NCBI RefSeq assembly: GCF_001514195.1
Contig: NZ_KQ948748.1
Span: 62,001 to 126,000, forward strand
Length of the DNA: 64,000 bases
Direction: 5' to 3'
From: Streptomyces griseorubiginosus
GTDB taxonomy: Bacteria; Actinomycetota; Actinomycetes; Streptomycetales; Streptomycetaceae
The notes beneath the pieces were generated by a model. The model saw nothing but the letters and a program-made list of their open reading frames with translations, did not search any database and was not told where the DNA came from. Shown here piece after piece: positions 34,522 through 42,914 of the stretch; position 1 is the stretch's first letter; each line of letters opens with the position of its first letter. Made by a program: the position numbers and the translations under genes.

Positions 34522-35463
34522 AGAGGGCATCTGATCAACGTTCAGGTCGCTCTGCCCGATTCGCCGGTTTCGATTCGCCAGGTTGGTGTGGATTCTCCGG
34601 TGAGCTCACGGCTAGTTTTGTTAGCCATGGCCCGTTGGGCGGGATCGCTGGGGCAGTGCTTCGTAGTCCCTGACGAGGCGCCGGTGCTGCATCAGCCAGC
34701 CGAACGTTCGCTCGATCACCCAGCGTTTCGCCTGGGGTTGGAACCCTTTGGTGGTGGGCCGTTTCACGACCTCGACGTCGATGCCCCTCGCGGCTCCGTG
34801 CTGGAAGACGCTGTTCTGGTATCCGCCGTCGGCCCAGACCTTCGTCACGCTGGGATGCGAGGCGGCGAGCTCGTCGAGCAGGCGTTTTCCGCCGGTGGAG
34901 TCGTGCACCGAGGCGGCCGTGACGAGGACGGCCAGGACCAGGCCGAGCGTGTCCGTGGCCACGTGACGCTTACGCCCTTTGATTTTCTTGCCGGCGTCGA
35001 TGCCCTGACTGGCCTCAGCGACATTCGCGGAAGTCTTCACGCTCTGCGCATCGATCACCGCAGCCGACGGGGCCGCAGGCCGGCCCTGCGCACGGCGGGC
35101 CTTGTCGCGTAGCAAATCGTGGACCCGCTGAGTAGTGCCGTCCACTTCCCACTTCGCGTAGTAGTCATAGACAGTCTTGTACGGAGGGAAGTCGTGCGGC
35201 AGGTACTCCCACGGGATACCCGTGCGGTTGACGTAGAGGATGGCGTTCACGATCTCCCGCAGATCATGCACCCGTGCCGCGGTTCCCGGGCCGGTGCGAG
35301 CGGCCCGCCATGCCACGAACACAGGCTCGATCAACGCCCAGCGGGCATCCGAGACGTCACTGCGATAAGAGCGCCGAGAACTCACGAGTCACGCAACGAC
35401 CCACCGTCGCCACAGTCACTGCGAACACCCCAAATCACCTGCAAACCAGATCAGTTGCCCTCT
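34522..35463 (-). mobile_element. IS5-family insertion sequence with inverted ends
   Basis: The ends AGAGGGCATCTGATC (34522-34536) and GATCAGTTGCCCTCT (35449-35463) are inverted repeats matching at 14 of 15 positions. They enclose about 940 bp with one transposase gene on the minus strand. Possible TA-type target bases flank the ends, but no clear longer duplication is seen. Confidence 0.7.
34621..35385 (-). CDS. IS5-family transposase
   Basis: A 254-residue DDE transposase. Motifs are SDARWALIEPVFVAWRAART (N-terminal domain), NRTGIPWEYLPHDFPPYKTV, AVIDAQSVKTSANV with the first Asp, GKKIKGRKRHVATDTLGLVL, KVWADGGYQNSVF with the second Asp, and RWVIERTFGWLMQHRRLVRD with the catalytic Glu. After YEALPQRS the last residues are frameshifted; another frame continues MANKTSRELTGESTPTW as the family normally ends. 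Loss of about 25 C-terminal residues may or may not abolish activity. Confidence 0.85.
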   Translation of the reverse strand: MSSRRSYRSDVSDARWALIEPVFVAWRAARTGPGTAARVHDLREIVNAILYVNRTGIPWEYLPHDFPPYKTVYDYYAKWEVDGTTQRVHDLLRDKARRAQGRPAAPSAAVIDAQSVKTSANVAEASQGIDAGKKIKGRKRHVATDTLGLVLAVLVTAASVHDSTGGKRLLDELAASHPSVTKVWADGGYQNSVFQHGAARGIDVEVVKRPTTKGFQPQAKRWVIERTFGWLMQHRRLVRDYEALPQRSRPTGHG

Positions 35464-35509
35464 TTAGCCGGGTCCGTGGCGGGTTTGCGGCGCACCGGCG
35501 CTCGGGCGC

Positions 35510-37282
35510 TCAGCTGGGGATGACCGGCAAGATCAGGTATGACGCCTGCGCGGGGCTGGTGTGCAGGGTGACGGTGCCCGCGAACACGTCGTCGGGCCGG
35601 GTGGTCGGGTCCGTGTGCAGGAACGGACCGGAACCGGTGAACACGGGACGCGGGTTCGGGTGGGCCCTGGCCGCCTCGGCCGCGGGCAGATGCACGTAGT
35701 CGTGTGCCTGGACGTCGAGCGTAAGCGTGTAACCGGCCGGCAGGTTGAGGCTTGTCGGCAGGATCTCGACGTCGACCTCGTAGACCATGCCGGGTTCGAG
35801 CGGCTCGACGCGGTCGTGTGGGTGCACCGGCAGGAACGGCCGCGACCGTTCCCGGTCCAGAGCGCGGTGCGAGGCACGCAGCCACCCATGGCTGATCGGC
35901 ACGTGCGGGTCGTTGGCACCGGGGTACGTGATCTCGGTGCCGTCCGGCGTGAACGCGCGCAGCACGAGGAACAGGTCGGTGTCAGTGGTAGACGACTCCA
36001 CGAACAGCTTCGCCCCCACCGGGCCGGCGAGTTCGGTGTCGTAGGGGACGACGTAGCTGAATCCGGTCCGACCTTCGGTACCGGTGTAGGACACGCTGGA
36101 GTGACTTGAGGCCAGGGTTGTGGCCATCGAACCGTCGGCCGCGTCGAGGTAGAGCCGGGTCCAACGCGTCTCGGGCAGCGGCCAGTCGCTCGACGTGCGC
36201 TCGCCGACATGCCCGTCGGCATGACGGGTCCGCAGGTGCACGCGGGGCTGCTCGTCCCAGCCGTTCTCCTCGCCCTTGAGGAAGTGGCCGAGGAAGCGCT
36301 TCTGCAGGTCCACACCGTAGTCGGCGTAGAAGAGCGAGAAATGCGTCTCGTCGTGCATGGTGAGCCACTTTTCTTCGGATCCGGCGAGTTCGAATCCGCG
36401 CGTGTTACCGCGCAGGTGCAGGCCGAGACCACCCCAGTTACCCGCGGACAGCAGCGGCACGCGGATCTTCGACAGGTCTGGGATGCGTGCGCGGTGGTAG
36501 TCGTCGATCAGGGGATGGCTCCTGTCGACGGTCGGCAGGTCCACCCGGTTCGCGGCGAGCTCGTGCGGGCTGAGGGTCACGTCGCCGCAGACCAGCCGAC
36601 CGGTCCAGGGGTCACGCCCGCCACGCGCGCCCAAGCCGTGCTGTGCGCCCCCGGTGATCGCGCCGTACCAGGAGTTCTCGAAGACCGAATAGATGCCACC
36701 GTGGTGGGTGACGTCGCGGTACCAGTCGGCGGCGCCCTCCCAGATGACGACCGCGGCCAGGTGCGGCGGTTGCAGCGCGGCCACCCGCCAGGCGTTCATC
36801 GAGAAGTACGAGATGCCGTTGAGCCCCACCTTGCCGTTGCTCCACGGCCTGCTCCCCGCCCATTCGATGCACTCGTACAGGTCGCGGATCTCGCGTTCGG
36901 AGAGCGGGTCGAGCAGGCCCGGCGAGCGTCCCGCGCCCCGGGAGTCGACGCGGACCAGGGCGTAACCGTCCGGCACCCATTTGCCCGGATCGACGAGTTC
37001 GAACACCTGGTACTCGCCGTCCGTGCCCTCGGTGATCTCCGGGTGCATGGCGATCATCTCCCGGTACGACTCGGCCCGGTACTCCCGGAAGGGCCTGCCT
37101 TTCCCATAGGGACCGTAGGTGAGCACGACGGGGTGGTTCCCGGGCGCGGTGGGGCGGAAGACGTCGGCGCGCAGTACGTTTCCGTCGTCAGCCGTGATCG
37201 GCACGTCCCACTCGATGGTCATGTCTCCGACCACGTCCACACGGAACGGGCCGTCCGGAATCGCTGTCACCGTCTCTGTCAT
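35510..37282 (-). CDS. CocE/NonD-family alpha/beta hydrolase (S15-type)
   Basis: A 590-residue hydrolase of the cocaine-esterase/X-Pro dipeptidyl-peptidase family, which cleaves esters or amides; the substrate is unknown. The N-terminal part (IEWDVPITADDGNVLRADVF, then VVLTYGPYGKG) is typical. The nucleophile Ser is in GLNGISYFSMNAW near residue 160, reading GISYFS instead of the usual GxSYxG. The His is probably in MHDETHFSLFYADYG. The C-terminal jelly-roll domain runs from about 400 to the end. It starts at ATG 37282. It is followed by no other gene on its strand before the insertion sequence. An SDR gene lies 79 bases upstream on the same strand, so they may be cotranscribed. Confidence 0.9.
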   Translation of the reverse strand: MTETVTAIPDGPFRVDVVGDMTIEWDVPITADDGNVLRADVFRPTAPGNHPVVLTYGPYGKGRPFREYRAESYREMIAMHPEITEGTDGEYQVFELVDPGKWVPDGYALVRVDSRGAGRSPGLLDPLSEREIRDLYECIEWAGSRPWSNGKVGLNGISYFSMNAWRVAALQPPHLAAVVIWEGAADWYRDVTHHGGIYSVFENSWYGAITGGAQHGLGARGGRDPWTGRLVCGDVTLSPHELAANRVDLPTVDRSHPLIDDYHRARIPDLSKIRVPLLSAGNWGGLGLHLRGNTRGFELAGSEEKWLTMHDETHFSLFYADYGVDLQKRFLGHFLKGEENGWDEQPRVHLRTRHADGHVGERTSSDWPLPETRWTRLYLDAADGSMATTLASSHSSVSYTGTEGRTGFSYVVPYDTELAGPVGAKLFVESSTTDTDLFLVLRAFTPDGTEITYPGANDPHVPISHGWLRASHRALDRERSRPFLPVHPHDRVEPLEPGMVYEVDVEILPTSLNLPAGYTLTLDVQAHDYVHLPAAEAARAHPNPRPVFTGSGPFLHTDPTTRPDDVFAGTVTLHTSPAQASYLILPVIPS

Positions 37283-37361
37283 TCCGTGCACGCTTCCTCT
37301 CATTTTCCCTGCCGGAGTTCCTGGCGGCGCGTGGCGTGGGCCGCACGCCGCCAGGAGCTGC

Positions 37362-38327
37362 TCAACGCGCGGTGAAGTACTCGGGCCGGTCCAGGTCGGT
37401 GAGCAGGTCGGGGCCGGTCGGACGCCAGCCGAGTTCCTTGCGTGTCAGCTCGCTCGAGACGTGGTTGTCCCGGGCCACGAATGGCGCGAGCCAGCCGAAG
37501 TGGTCGGCCGCTTCCTCCTTCGTCAGCGACCGCGCCGGCACATTCAGGCGCTTGGAGATGACGTCCGCGATCGAGCGCATCGGCACGCCGTCCTCCGCAA
37601 CCGCGTGGTACCTCGATCCGGCCGCCCCGTCCTCCAGTGCCAGCCGGAACAGCCGAGCGACGTCCTGTTTGTGCGCGGCGGGCCAGCGGTTGGAACCCCG
37701 GTCCACATAGCCGGCCATGTTCTTCTTGCGGGCCGCGGTGATCAGCCGCGGAACCATGGCCTTGTCCCCGTCGCCGTGCACCGTCGGTGGAATCCGCACG
37801 ATCGACGCTCGCACCCCCTGTGAGGCCAGGGCCAGTGTCGCCGTCTCGGAGCCGATGCGGGCCGCGCCGGGCGAGGTCGGATCCGGCGCCTCGCGCTCGG
37901 TGACGAGGGAGCCGGATGCGAGCGTCATTGTCGGGAATGCCACGACCAGAGGTCCGCCGGTGGCCGCGAGGACGGACCCGAACGTGTCGATCGCCATGCG
38001 GTCCGCACCCGCACCCGCCGCGGCGAACCGGCCGGTGATCCCGCGAGGGCTGCCGCCCAGCAGGATCCCCACCTTGGTGGCGAACGGCATGTGCCCCATG
38101 CCGTGCAGGTAAGCCAGGTGGATCACGCCGTCCGCCTGGGCCGCGCCCTTCCGCAGGCTGTCGAGGTCCGCCAGGCTGCCCCGGTGCACTGCGGCTCCGG
38201 CTGCCGCCAGCTTCGCGGCGCCGTCGTCCGTGCGGGCCATGCCGAGCACCTCGTGGCCGTTGTCCAGCAGGTCCTTCACTAGGGGCGTACCGATGAATCC
38301 GGTCGCGCCGGTCACGAAAACACGCAT
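37362..38327 (-). CDS. NAD(P)-binding SDR/epimerase-like protein
   Basis: A 321-residue extended or atypical short-chain dehydrogenase. ATG 38327 follows GGGAG. The dinucleotide-binding motif is VTGATGFIGTPLVKDLL at residues 4-20, with LGMARTDDGAAKL as the cofactor-specificity loop. GVIHLAYLHGMGH is the strand-4 region. The usual Y-x-x-x-K catalytic pair is not obvious: the expected position reads RIGSETATLAL. It resembles proteins annotated as NAD-dependent epimerase or SDR with possible reductase activity. It is divergent from a TetR regulator across a region of operator-like repeats and may form a unit with the CocE hydrolase. Confidence 0.85.
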   Translation of the reverse strand: MRVFVTGATGFIGTPLVKDLLDNGHEVLGMARTDDGAAKLAAAGAAVHRGSLADLDSLRKGAAQADGVIHLAYLHGMGHMPFATKVGILLGGSPRGITGRFAAAGAGADRMAIDTFGSVLAATGGPLVVAFPTMTLASGSLVTEREAPDPTSPGAARIGSETATLALASQGVRASIVRIPPTVHGDGDKAMVPRLITAARKKNMAGYVDRGSNRWPAAHKQDVARLFRLALEDGAAGSRYHAVAEDGVPMRSIADVISKRLNVPARSLTKEEAADHFGWLAPFVARDNHVSSELTRKELGWRPTGPDLLTDLDRPEYFTAR

Positions 38328-38419
38328 GAGGAAACTCCCTTCCCAACTGACTGGCAGAGCATGGCCGTACCGAGTCCGTACACAGCCGCACGCACCGGAA
38401 ATCCAGTGCGACGACATCC

Positions 38420-38466
38420 GATGTCATCACCATAGCCGTGATGACACTTGATGTCATCCCAAGTGT
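38420..38466. promoter_or_regulatory. nested operator-like repeats upstream of the SDR gene
   Basis: GATGTCATC occurs twice (38420-38428, 38450-38458). TGTCATCAC (38422-38430) and GTGATGACA (38438-38446) form a 9-nt inverted pair. ACACTTG (38444-38450) and CAAGTGT (38460-38466) form another. The cluster lies about 95-140 bases upstream of the SDR start and is a likely target of the divergent TetR protein. Confidence 0.55.
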
Positions 38467-38641
38467 AAGATCGCCGTTGAGGCGCCACGTGATCCGCACC
38501 ATCGTCGGGTCATCGGCAGCGCCGAGCTGCCCGTTCGGAAAAATTCCCCTCCCCGCTACACTATGACAGTGAGTGTCGTAAAAACGTCGGTACATCCGGA
38601 GGGATAGGGTGGCGGACGGTGGTAGAGGCGAGGAGCCGTAG

Positions 38642-39208
38642 ATGGGACGATGGGAGCCGGACACCCGCGGCCGCCTGGAACGGGCGGCCATCGAGCTCTA
38701 CTTGGAACAGGGGTTCGCCCAGACCACCGTGGCGCAGATCACCCGGCACGCCGGACTGACCACCCGCACCTTCTTCCGTCACTTCCTGGACAAGCGCGAT
38801 GTGCTGTTCGTGGGCATGGACGAACTCACGGAACGCGTAGCAAAGGCCATCGCGGCAGCGCCAGCCGCCTGGCCCGCGATCAAGGCCGCCGCTTCGGGGA
38901 TGAACATCGCGGCTGCCGCTCTGCAGTTGCGCCGCGACGAGGCGCAGGATCGGCGGAAGCTGATAAACACCACCCCTGAACTGCGCGAGCGTGAATTGAT
39001 GGCGTTCGCTGCCGTCGCCAAGACCGTCGACGGCGCGCTGAGCGAACGGGGGACCGACGAGCGCGTCGCGCGCGTGACCGCAGAGGCCGTCCTCGCCGCG
39101 TTCAGGGTCGCGTTCGAGTACTGGGGTGAGCACCCTGACCGGGAACTGCCCCAACTCGTCGACGAGACACTCGACGAGCTCAAGCGCGCACTCGGCTCTG
39201 ACGCCTAG
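38642..39208 (+). CDS. TetR-family transcriptional regulator
   Basis: A 188-residue regulator starting at ATG 38642 after GGCGAGGAG. The HTH is in residues 10-55: LERAAIELYLEQGFAQTTVA, then ITRHAGLTTRTFFRHFLDK. The C-terminal ligand domain is helical (AAVAKTVDGALSERG, then VLAAFRVAFEYWGEHPDREL). It is divergent from the SDR/CocE genes, and repeats suitable for dimer binding lie between. It probably represses that pair and itself: a small repeat with ACACT/AGTGT arms at 38578-38596 lies just before its start. The inducing ligand is unknown. Confidence 0.92.
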   Translation: MGRWEPDTRGRLERAAIELYLEQGFAQTTVAQITRHAGLTTRTFFRHFLDKRDVLFVGMDELTERVAKAIAAAPAAWPAIKAAASGMNIAAAALQLRRDEAQDRRKLINTTPELRERELMAFAAVAKTVDGALSERGTDERVARVTAEAVLAAFRVAFEYWGEHPDRELPQLVDETLDELKRALGSDA

Positions 39209-39650
39209 GTGTTCTGTCTACGGAGTTTGGTGACGCGAAGGATCTTGAAAAGTGAGAGCCGTGCCGCCTTCTGGCCTGTGGATGGCAGCCGAGCGGGCCG
39301 TCACTCGTAGCGGACATCGACCGAAAGCTGCACCACCTGCGGCCGACCCCTTCCAACCAGCAGAACCAGAACCTGACGAAGGACGAACAAGGCCCGGGCC
39401 CAAAATGGGTCTGCCGGCGGCGACGTGCTCCTTCCTCCTGCGCGGTCCGCGGTCCGCCGTGGCACGGCGGACCGCGGGTCGATCGCCCTGTCGTGTGACG
39501 TCCGTACGGATGCCTCTCTGCCCTTGCCTGTCCTTGGCGAAGCGGAGCTGCCTCGGGCCGACCCGGAACCCTCGCGTCCGATTCTGCGTCTGTTTTCCTG
39601 TCGGACGCTTTTAGGTTGCCCTGGAGACAGAATGTTCGGGCGGTGTAGAA
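39209..39650. other. intergenic region upstream of the first LAL regulator
   Basis: About 440 bases. It contains one very stable hairpin (39447-39477) but no supported gene. The segment immediately before 39651 is probably the LAL promoter. Confidence 0.5.
39447..39477. terminator. strong hairpin after the TetR gene
   Basis: CCGCGGTCCGCCGT and its exact complement form 14-nt arms around GGC. The very stable stem is probably a terminator for the tetR transcript and insulates the regulators and T7SS genes to the right. Confidence 0.6.
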
Positions 39651-42600
39651 GTGTCTATTCAAATGTCTGTCCCTGGTGGGGGAAGGATTGATCGTTTGCC
39701 GCGACACCGGTCCACTCTGGTGGGGAGAGACGACGAAGTCAGCGCGGTGGTCGAGACGCTGAGCGGCGTCGGCCACGCGCGGACGCTTGCGCTCGCCGGG
39801 GTCGCGGGAGTGGGCAGGACGGCCGTGCTGAAGGAGGCCTGGCGGATCGCGACGGGCGACGGCGTCAAGGTGCTGCGGCTGGCCTGGGAGTCAGCGGAGG
39901 GCGAGCCCGGTGTGCCCGCCCTGGTCCACGCCGTCTGCCAGGTGCTCGTCGGGATCCGCGACGGCCGACTTCCGGTGCGGATCACCGAGATCCGCCGGGC
40001 GGAGCTGCGGACCGCCGGACGGGACGGCGATCTGACCGTGCTGTCCACGATGAGCCGGATGCTGGCCGACGCGGCTCACTACGTCCCGTTCGCACTCGTC
40101 ATAGACGACTGCGAACGGATGCCCGCGCCGACCGCCTCGGCGCTGGGTCTGATGCTCCGCGCCTTCCGCCCCGCCGGCCTGCCGGTGGTGATGGCCTACG
40201 GTTTGGAGGCGCCCGGTCACCCTGGTTCGGAGGCGCCGGGTCACCCGGGTTCGGAGCTGCTCGCCGCCGCGGACCGGGTGCTGGACCTGGTGCCGCTGAC
40301 CGAAGGCGACGTGCCGGCACTGGTTGAGCAGTGGCTCGGCCGTCCCACCGAGCCGGAGGTGGCGCAGGCGGTCATGCGCTCACTCGGGCCGTTGGCGGGC
40401 AATCCCCGGGCGCTGCTGTCCGTCCTCGGCGCGCTGGTGGAGGACGCCGGGCTGCTGGAACTGGACGGCCGGATCCTGCTGGTGAGCGGGCAGGATGCCC
40501 TCCGCCTGGGCGGGACTGCGGCGGAGGCGTGCCGCGTCGCCTGCCCCGGCCTGCCGCTGGAGGAGGAGGTGCTGGTCCGGATGGTGGTCTTCGCGCACCT
40601 GGTCGCCGCCGCGGAGTTCCGGTTGAGCGATGTACAGGACATGGGGGAGTGGACGCCGGGGAAGGCCGTCACCAACGTGCAGATGGTGGACTGGCTGGTG
40701 ACGCATCGCGTGCTGACCGTCGACCGGGCCGGAGTGCTGGCGTTCGCCGTACCGGCCTTCGCCGCGGCGCTGCGGACGACGCCACCGCCGTCCCTCGGCC
40801 TGCCGGCATCGCACGCCGGGATCGTGACGTCGACGGTCGGGCGAATGGGCCTGGCGGCGAGCGCCGACCAGCCGCGGCTGGCCGAACACGTGGTGGCCGC
40901 TGGGGAGTTGATCGAGGACGAGAACGCCGCTCGCTTACTGCTGACGGCTGCGGGCGCGTACGCCGGGGTTGCGCCCGGCCGCGCGGTACGGGCCTATCTG
41001 GCGGCGCTTCGGCGGCTGCCGACGGACTACCCCGGCCGTGTGCGCATCCTGCGGACGGCAGCCGTACTGGCGTGGAGCGCTGCCGGTCCCGCCGGAATGC
41101 TCGCGCTGGGCGAGCCGCTGTGCGCCACCGTCGATGCCGGTCCGGGCGCCGTTTCGGCCGGTCTGGCGGACCCCGCCACGGCATGGGGCTTGGCCGCGCT
41201 GTACCAGCACATCTGGGCGGACGGCGAAGGCGCGGAGCCATGGAGGGTGGTACGGAGACTGCCCGGGAGCGCCGAACTGGCCGAGTTGGGCAGCCGCTAC
41301 GGGATCGGACCGGCCATGCCCGAGCCGCACCGGGGCACGAGGGCGATGGGTGCTACGGCACCGCAGGCCGACCGGGACCGGGCTGCGGGCAGGGCTTCCG
41401 CTGCAGCGGCGCGGCTCACCGACGCGGGCGGCCCAGAGCCGCACGCGATGCCGGCGGCAGGCTGGCCCGGCGCCGTGGCGGCGACCGTTGACGGTCCGAC
41501 GGGCGGGCGAGATCCGGCGCTCATGGGGACGGCGGCCCGGCCCGATGCGGCGGAGACGGACATGTGGCCGGCCGGTGACGGCTCCACGGACGGGATCGCG
41601 GTGGTGGCCTGGACTGAGGCGGGCGTCGACGGACCGGGGGATGGCCTGAGCTATGGCCTCGCGCGCGGCCCGGTCTGGGCTCCTGCCCCCGAACCTCCCT
41701 CTCCCGCGCGCCTGCGGCAGCTGGCCTCTCCCGCGCGCCTGCGGCTGCTGGCCGCGGTCGTCAGCGGCGGCGACGCGCTGCGGGCGGCCCGCGCAGACCT
41801 CCCGCCGGACGGGTCCGGCGACAGGGTCCTGGAGTCCATGCGTACCGCGGCAGGCTACGGCGACCTGGCGGGCGCGTTCGCCGCGGTTCTGGAGGACTGG
41901 TGCCACACCGGCTGGGGCAGCGTCGCCGAGCGCTACCGCGCCATGGTCAGCGCGTACACGGCCGGGCGGTGGGACGAGGCCCTGTCGTGCGCCCGCCGGA
42001 TCGAAGCGTACGTCCGCGGCCCGCGGGTGGCCGGCCCCAGTATGCTGGCCCGCGTGCTGGCGGCCGAGATCCACTGCACGTCAGGGGAGCAGCAGCGGGC
42101 CCTGGCCTGGCTGGGCCAGGTTCCCGACACCGTCGTGCACCCGCTGGGCGGCTGGGTCCGGCTGGGGGTGCGTTATCGGTCGGGGAACCCGGACGAGGCG
42201 TTCGAGGGTGGCTGGCGCGATGTGCGCCGGGCGCGCGAGAGCGGTCTGCTGGAGGGCCTGGAACGACTCCTGGGGCGGCTCTTCCAGTACGGCGGCTATG
42301 AGGACCGGCCGGAGGTCACCCACCGGGCCGTGTCGGAACTGGAGGCGCTGTACGAAGAGTCGGCCTCGCCGAGAGCGGGTGAAGCACTGCTGCTGGCCCA
42401 GTCGGTGCTGCGCCGCGATCCGGACCATGTCCGCGAGGTGCTCGACCTGGCCGCGGAACGGGGTGACAAGCCCCTGAGGCTGCTGTGCCTCGAAATGGGG
42501 GCCATGGCCGACAAGGCTCCGGAGCCGTGGCTGGCCGCCGCGGTGGAGGAGGCGTACGAACTGGGCGTCCGGCACATCGAGCGGTCCCCGCTCGGGCACT

Positions 42601-42890
42601 GGGCGCGGGCGCACGGGCTGAGCCTCTCGGCACCCAGGCGGCGCACCGCCGGAGGGGGAGCGAGCGAACTGGACCTGCAGTTGGTCGAGTTGGTCAGCGA
42701 CGGCGCGACGAACCGGCAGATCGCCGTGCGGCTGGCGTGCAGCGAGAAGACGGTGGAGCAGCACCTGACCCGGTTGTTTCGGCGAACCGGCTGCCGCTCG
42801 CGGTCGGAACTCGCGGCGGCCCGGCTGGACGGTCGACTCGACTGGCTCGGGCTGCCGCCGGACTCGCAGAGGCGGAGGCGAACCGCCTGA
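39651..42890 (+). CDS. large LuxR-family (LAL-type) regulator
   Basis: A 1079-residue LAL protein: N-terminal NTPase, long helical repeat region and C-terminal LuxR HTH. The P-loop is AGVAGVGRT at residues 49-57, with Arg56 where Walker A normally has Lys. Walker B is FALVIDDCERM near 145. The HTH is SELDLQLVELVSDGATNRQI, then VRLACSEKTVEQHLTRLFRR near 1010-1055. A low-complexity region near 560-670 and two DNA direct repeats (40205-40252, 41698-41751) suggest recent expansion. The start is uncertain: GTG 39651, ATG 39663, or TTG near 39696 after GGGGGAAGGA. It converges with the ricin-domain gene. Confidence 0.9.
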   Translation: MSIQMSVPGGGRIDRLPRHRSTLVGRDDEVSAVVETLSGVGHARTLALAGVAGVGRTAVLKEAWRIATGDGVKVLRLAWESAEGEPGVPALVHAVCQVLVGIRDGRLPVRITEIRRAELRTAGRDGDLTVLSTMSRMLADAAHYVPFALVIDDCERMPAPTASALGLMLRAFRPAGLPVVMAYGLEAPGHPGSEAPGHPGSELLAAADRVLDLVPLTEGDVPALVEQWLGRPTEPEVAQAVMRSLGPLAGNPRALLSVLGALVEDAGLLELDGRILLVSGQDALRLGGTAAEACRVACPGLPLEEEVLVRMVVFAHLVAAAEFRLSDVQDMGEWTPGKAVTNVQMVDWLVTHRVLTVDRAGVLAFAVPAFAAALRTTPPPSLGLPASHAGIVTSTVGRMGLAASADQPRLAEHVVAAGELIEDENAARLLLTAAGAYAGVAPGRAVRAYLAALRRLPTDYPGRVRILRTAAVLAWSAAGPAGMLALGEPLCATVDAGPGAVSAGLADPATAWGLAALYQHIWADGEGAEPWRVVRRLPGSAELAELGSRYGIGPAMPEPHRGTRAMGATAPQADRDRAAGRASAAAARLTDAGGPEPHAMPAAGWPGAVAATVDGPTGGRDPALMGTAARPDAAETDMWPAGDGSTDGIAVVAWTEAGVDGPGDGLSYGLARGPVWAPAPEPPSPARLRQLASPARLRLLAAVVSGGDALRAARADLPPDGSGDRVLESMRTAAGYGDLAGAFAAVLEDWCHTGWGSVAERYRAMVSAYTAGRWDEALSCARRIEAYVRGPRVAGPSMLARVLAAEIHCTSGEQQRALAWLGQVPDTVVHPLGGWVRLGVRYRSGNPDEAFEGGWRDVRRARESGLLEGLERLLGRLFQYGGYEDRPEVTHRAVSELEALYEESASPRAGEALLLAQSVLRRDPDHVREVLDLAAERGDKPLRLLCLEMGAMADKAPEPWLAAAVEEAYELGVRHIERSPLGHWARAHGLSLSAPRRRTAGGGASELDLQLVELVSDGATNRQIAVRLACSEKTVEQHLTRLFRRTGCRSRSELAAARLDGRLDWLGLPPDSQRRRRTA
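40205..40252 (+). repeat. 24-bp tandem repeat in the LAL gene
   Basis: Two 24-base units, each beginning GGAGGCGCC and differing at two positions, encode a repeated EAPGHPGS-type octapeptide. They keep the frame. Confidence 0.75.
41698..41751 (+). repeat. 27-bp tandem repeat in the LAL gene
   Basis: Two 27-base units starting CCTCTCCCGCGCGCCTGCGG encode SPARLRQLA and SPARLRLLA. They lie just after the low-complexity linker of the regulator and keep the frame. Confidence 0.75.
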
Positions 42891-42914
42891 CCGCGGTGCT
42901 GTCAGCCGGCGGTT
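42881..42914. terminator. bidirectional hairpin overlapping two convergent stops
   Basis: AACCGCC (42881-42887) and GGCGGTT (42908-42914), with inner TGAC/GTCA pairing, span the 11-base gap between the LAL stop (42890) and the ricin-domain stop (42902). It probably ends both transcripts. Confidence 0.55.
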
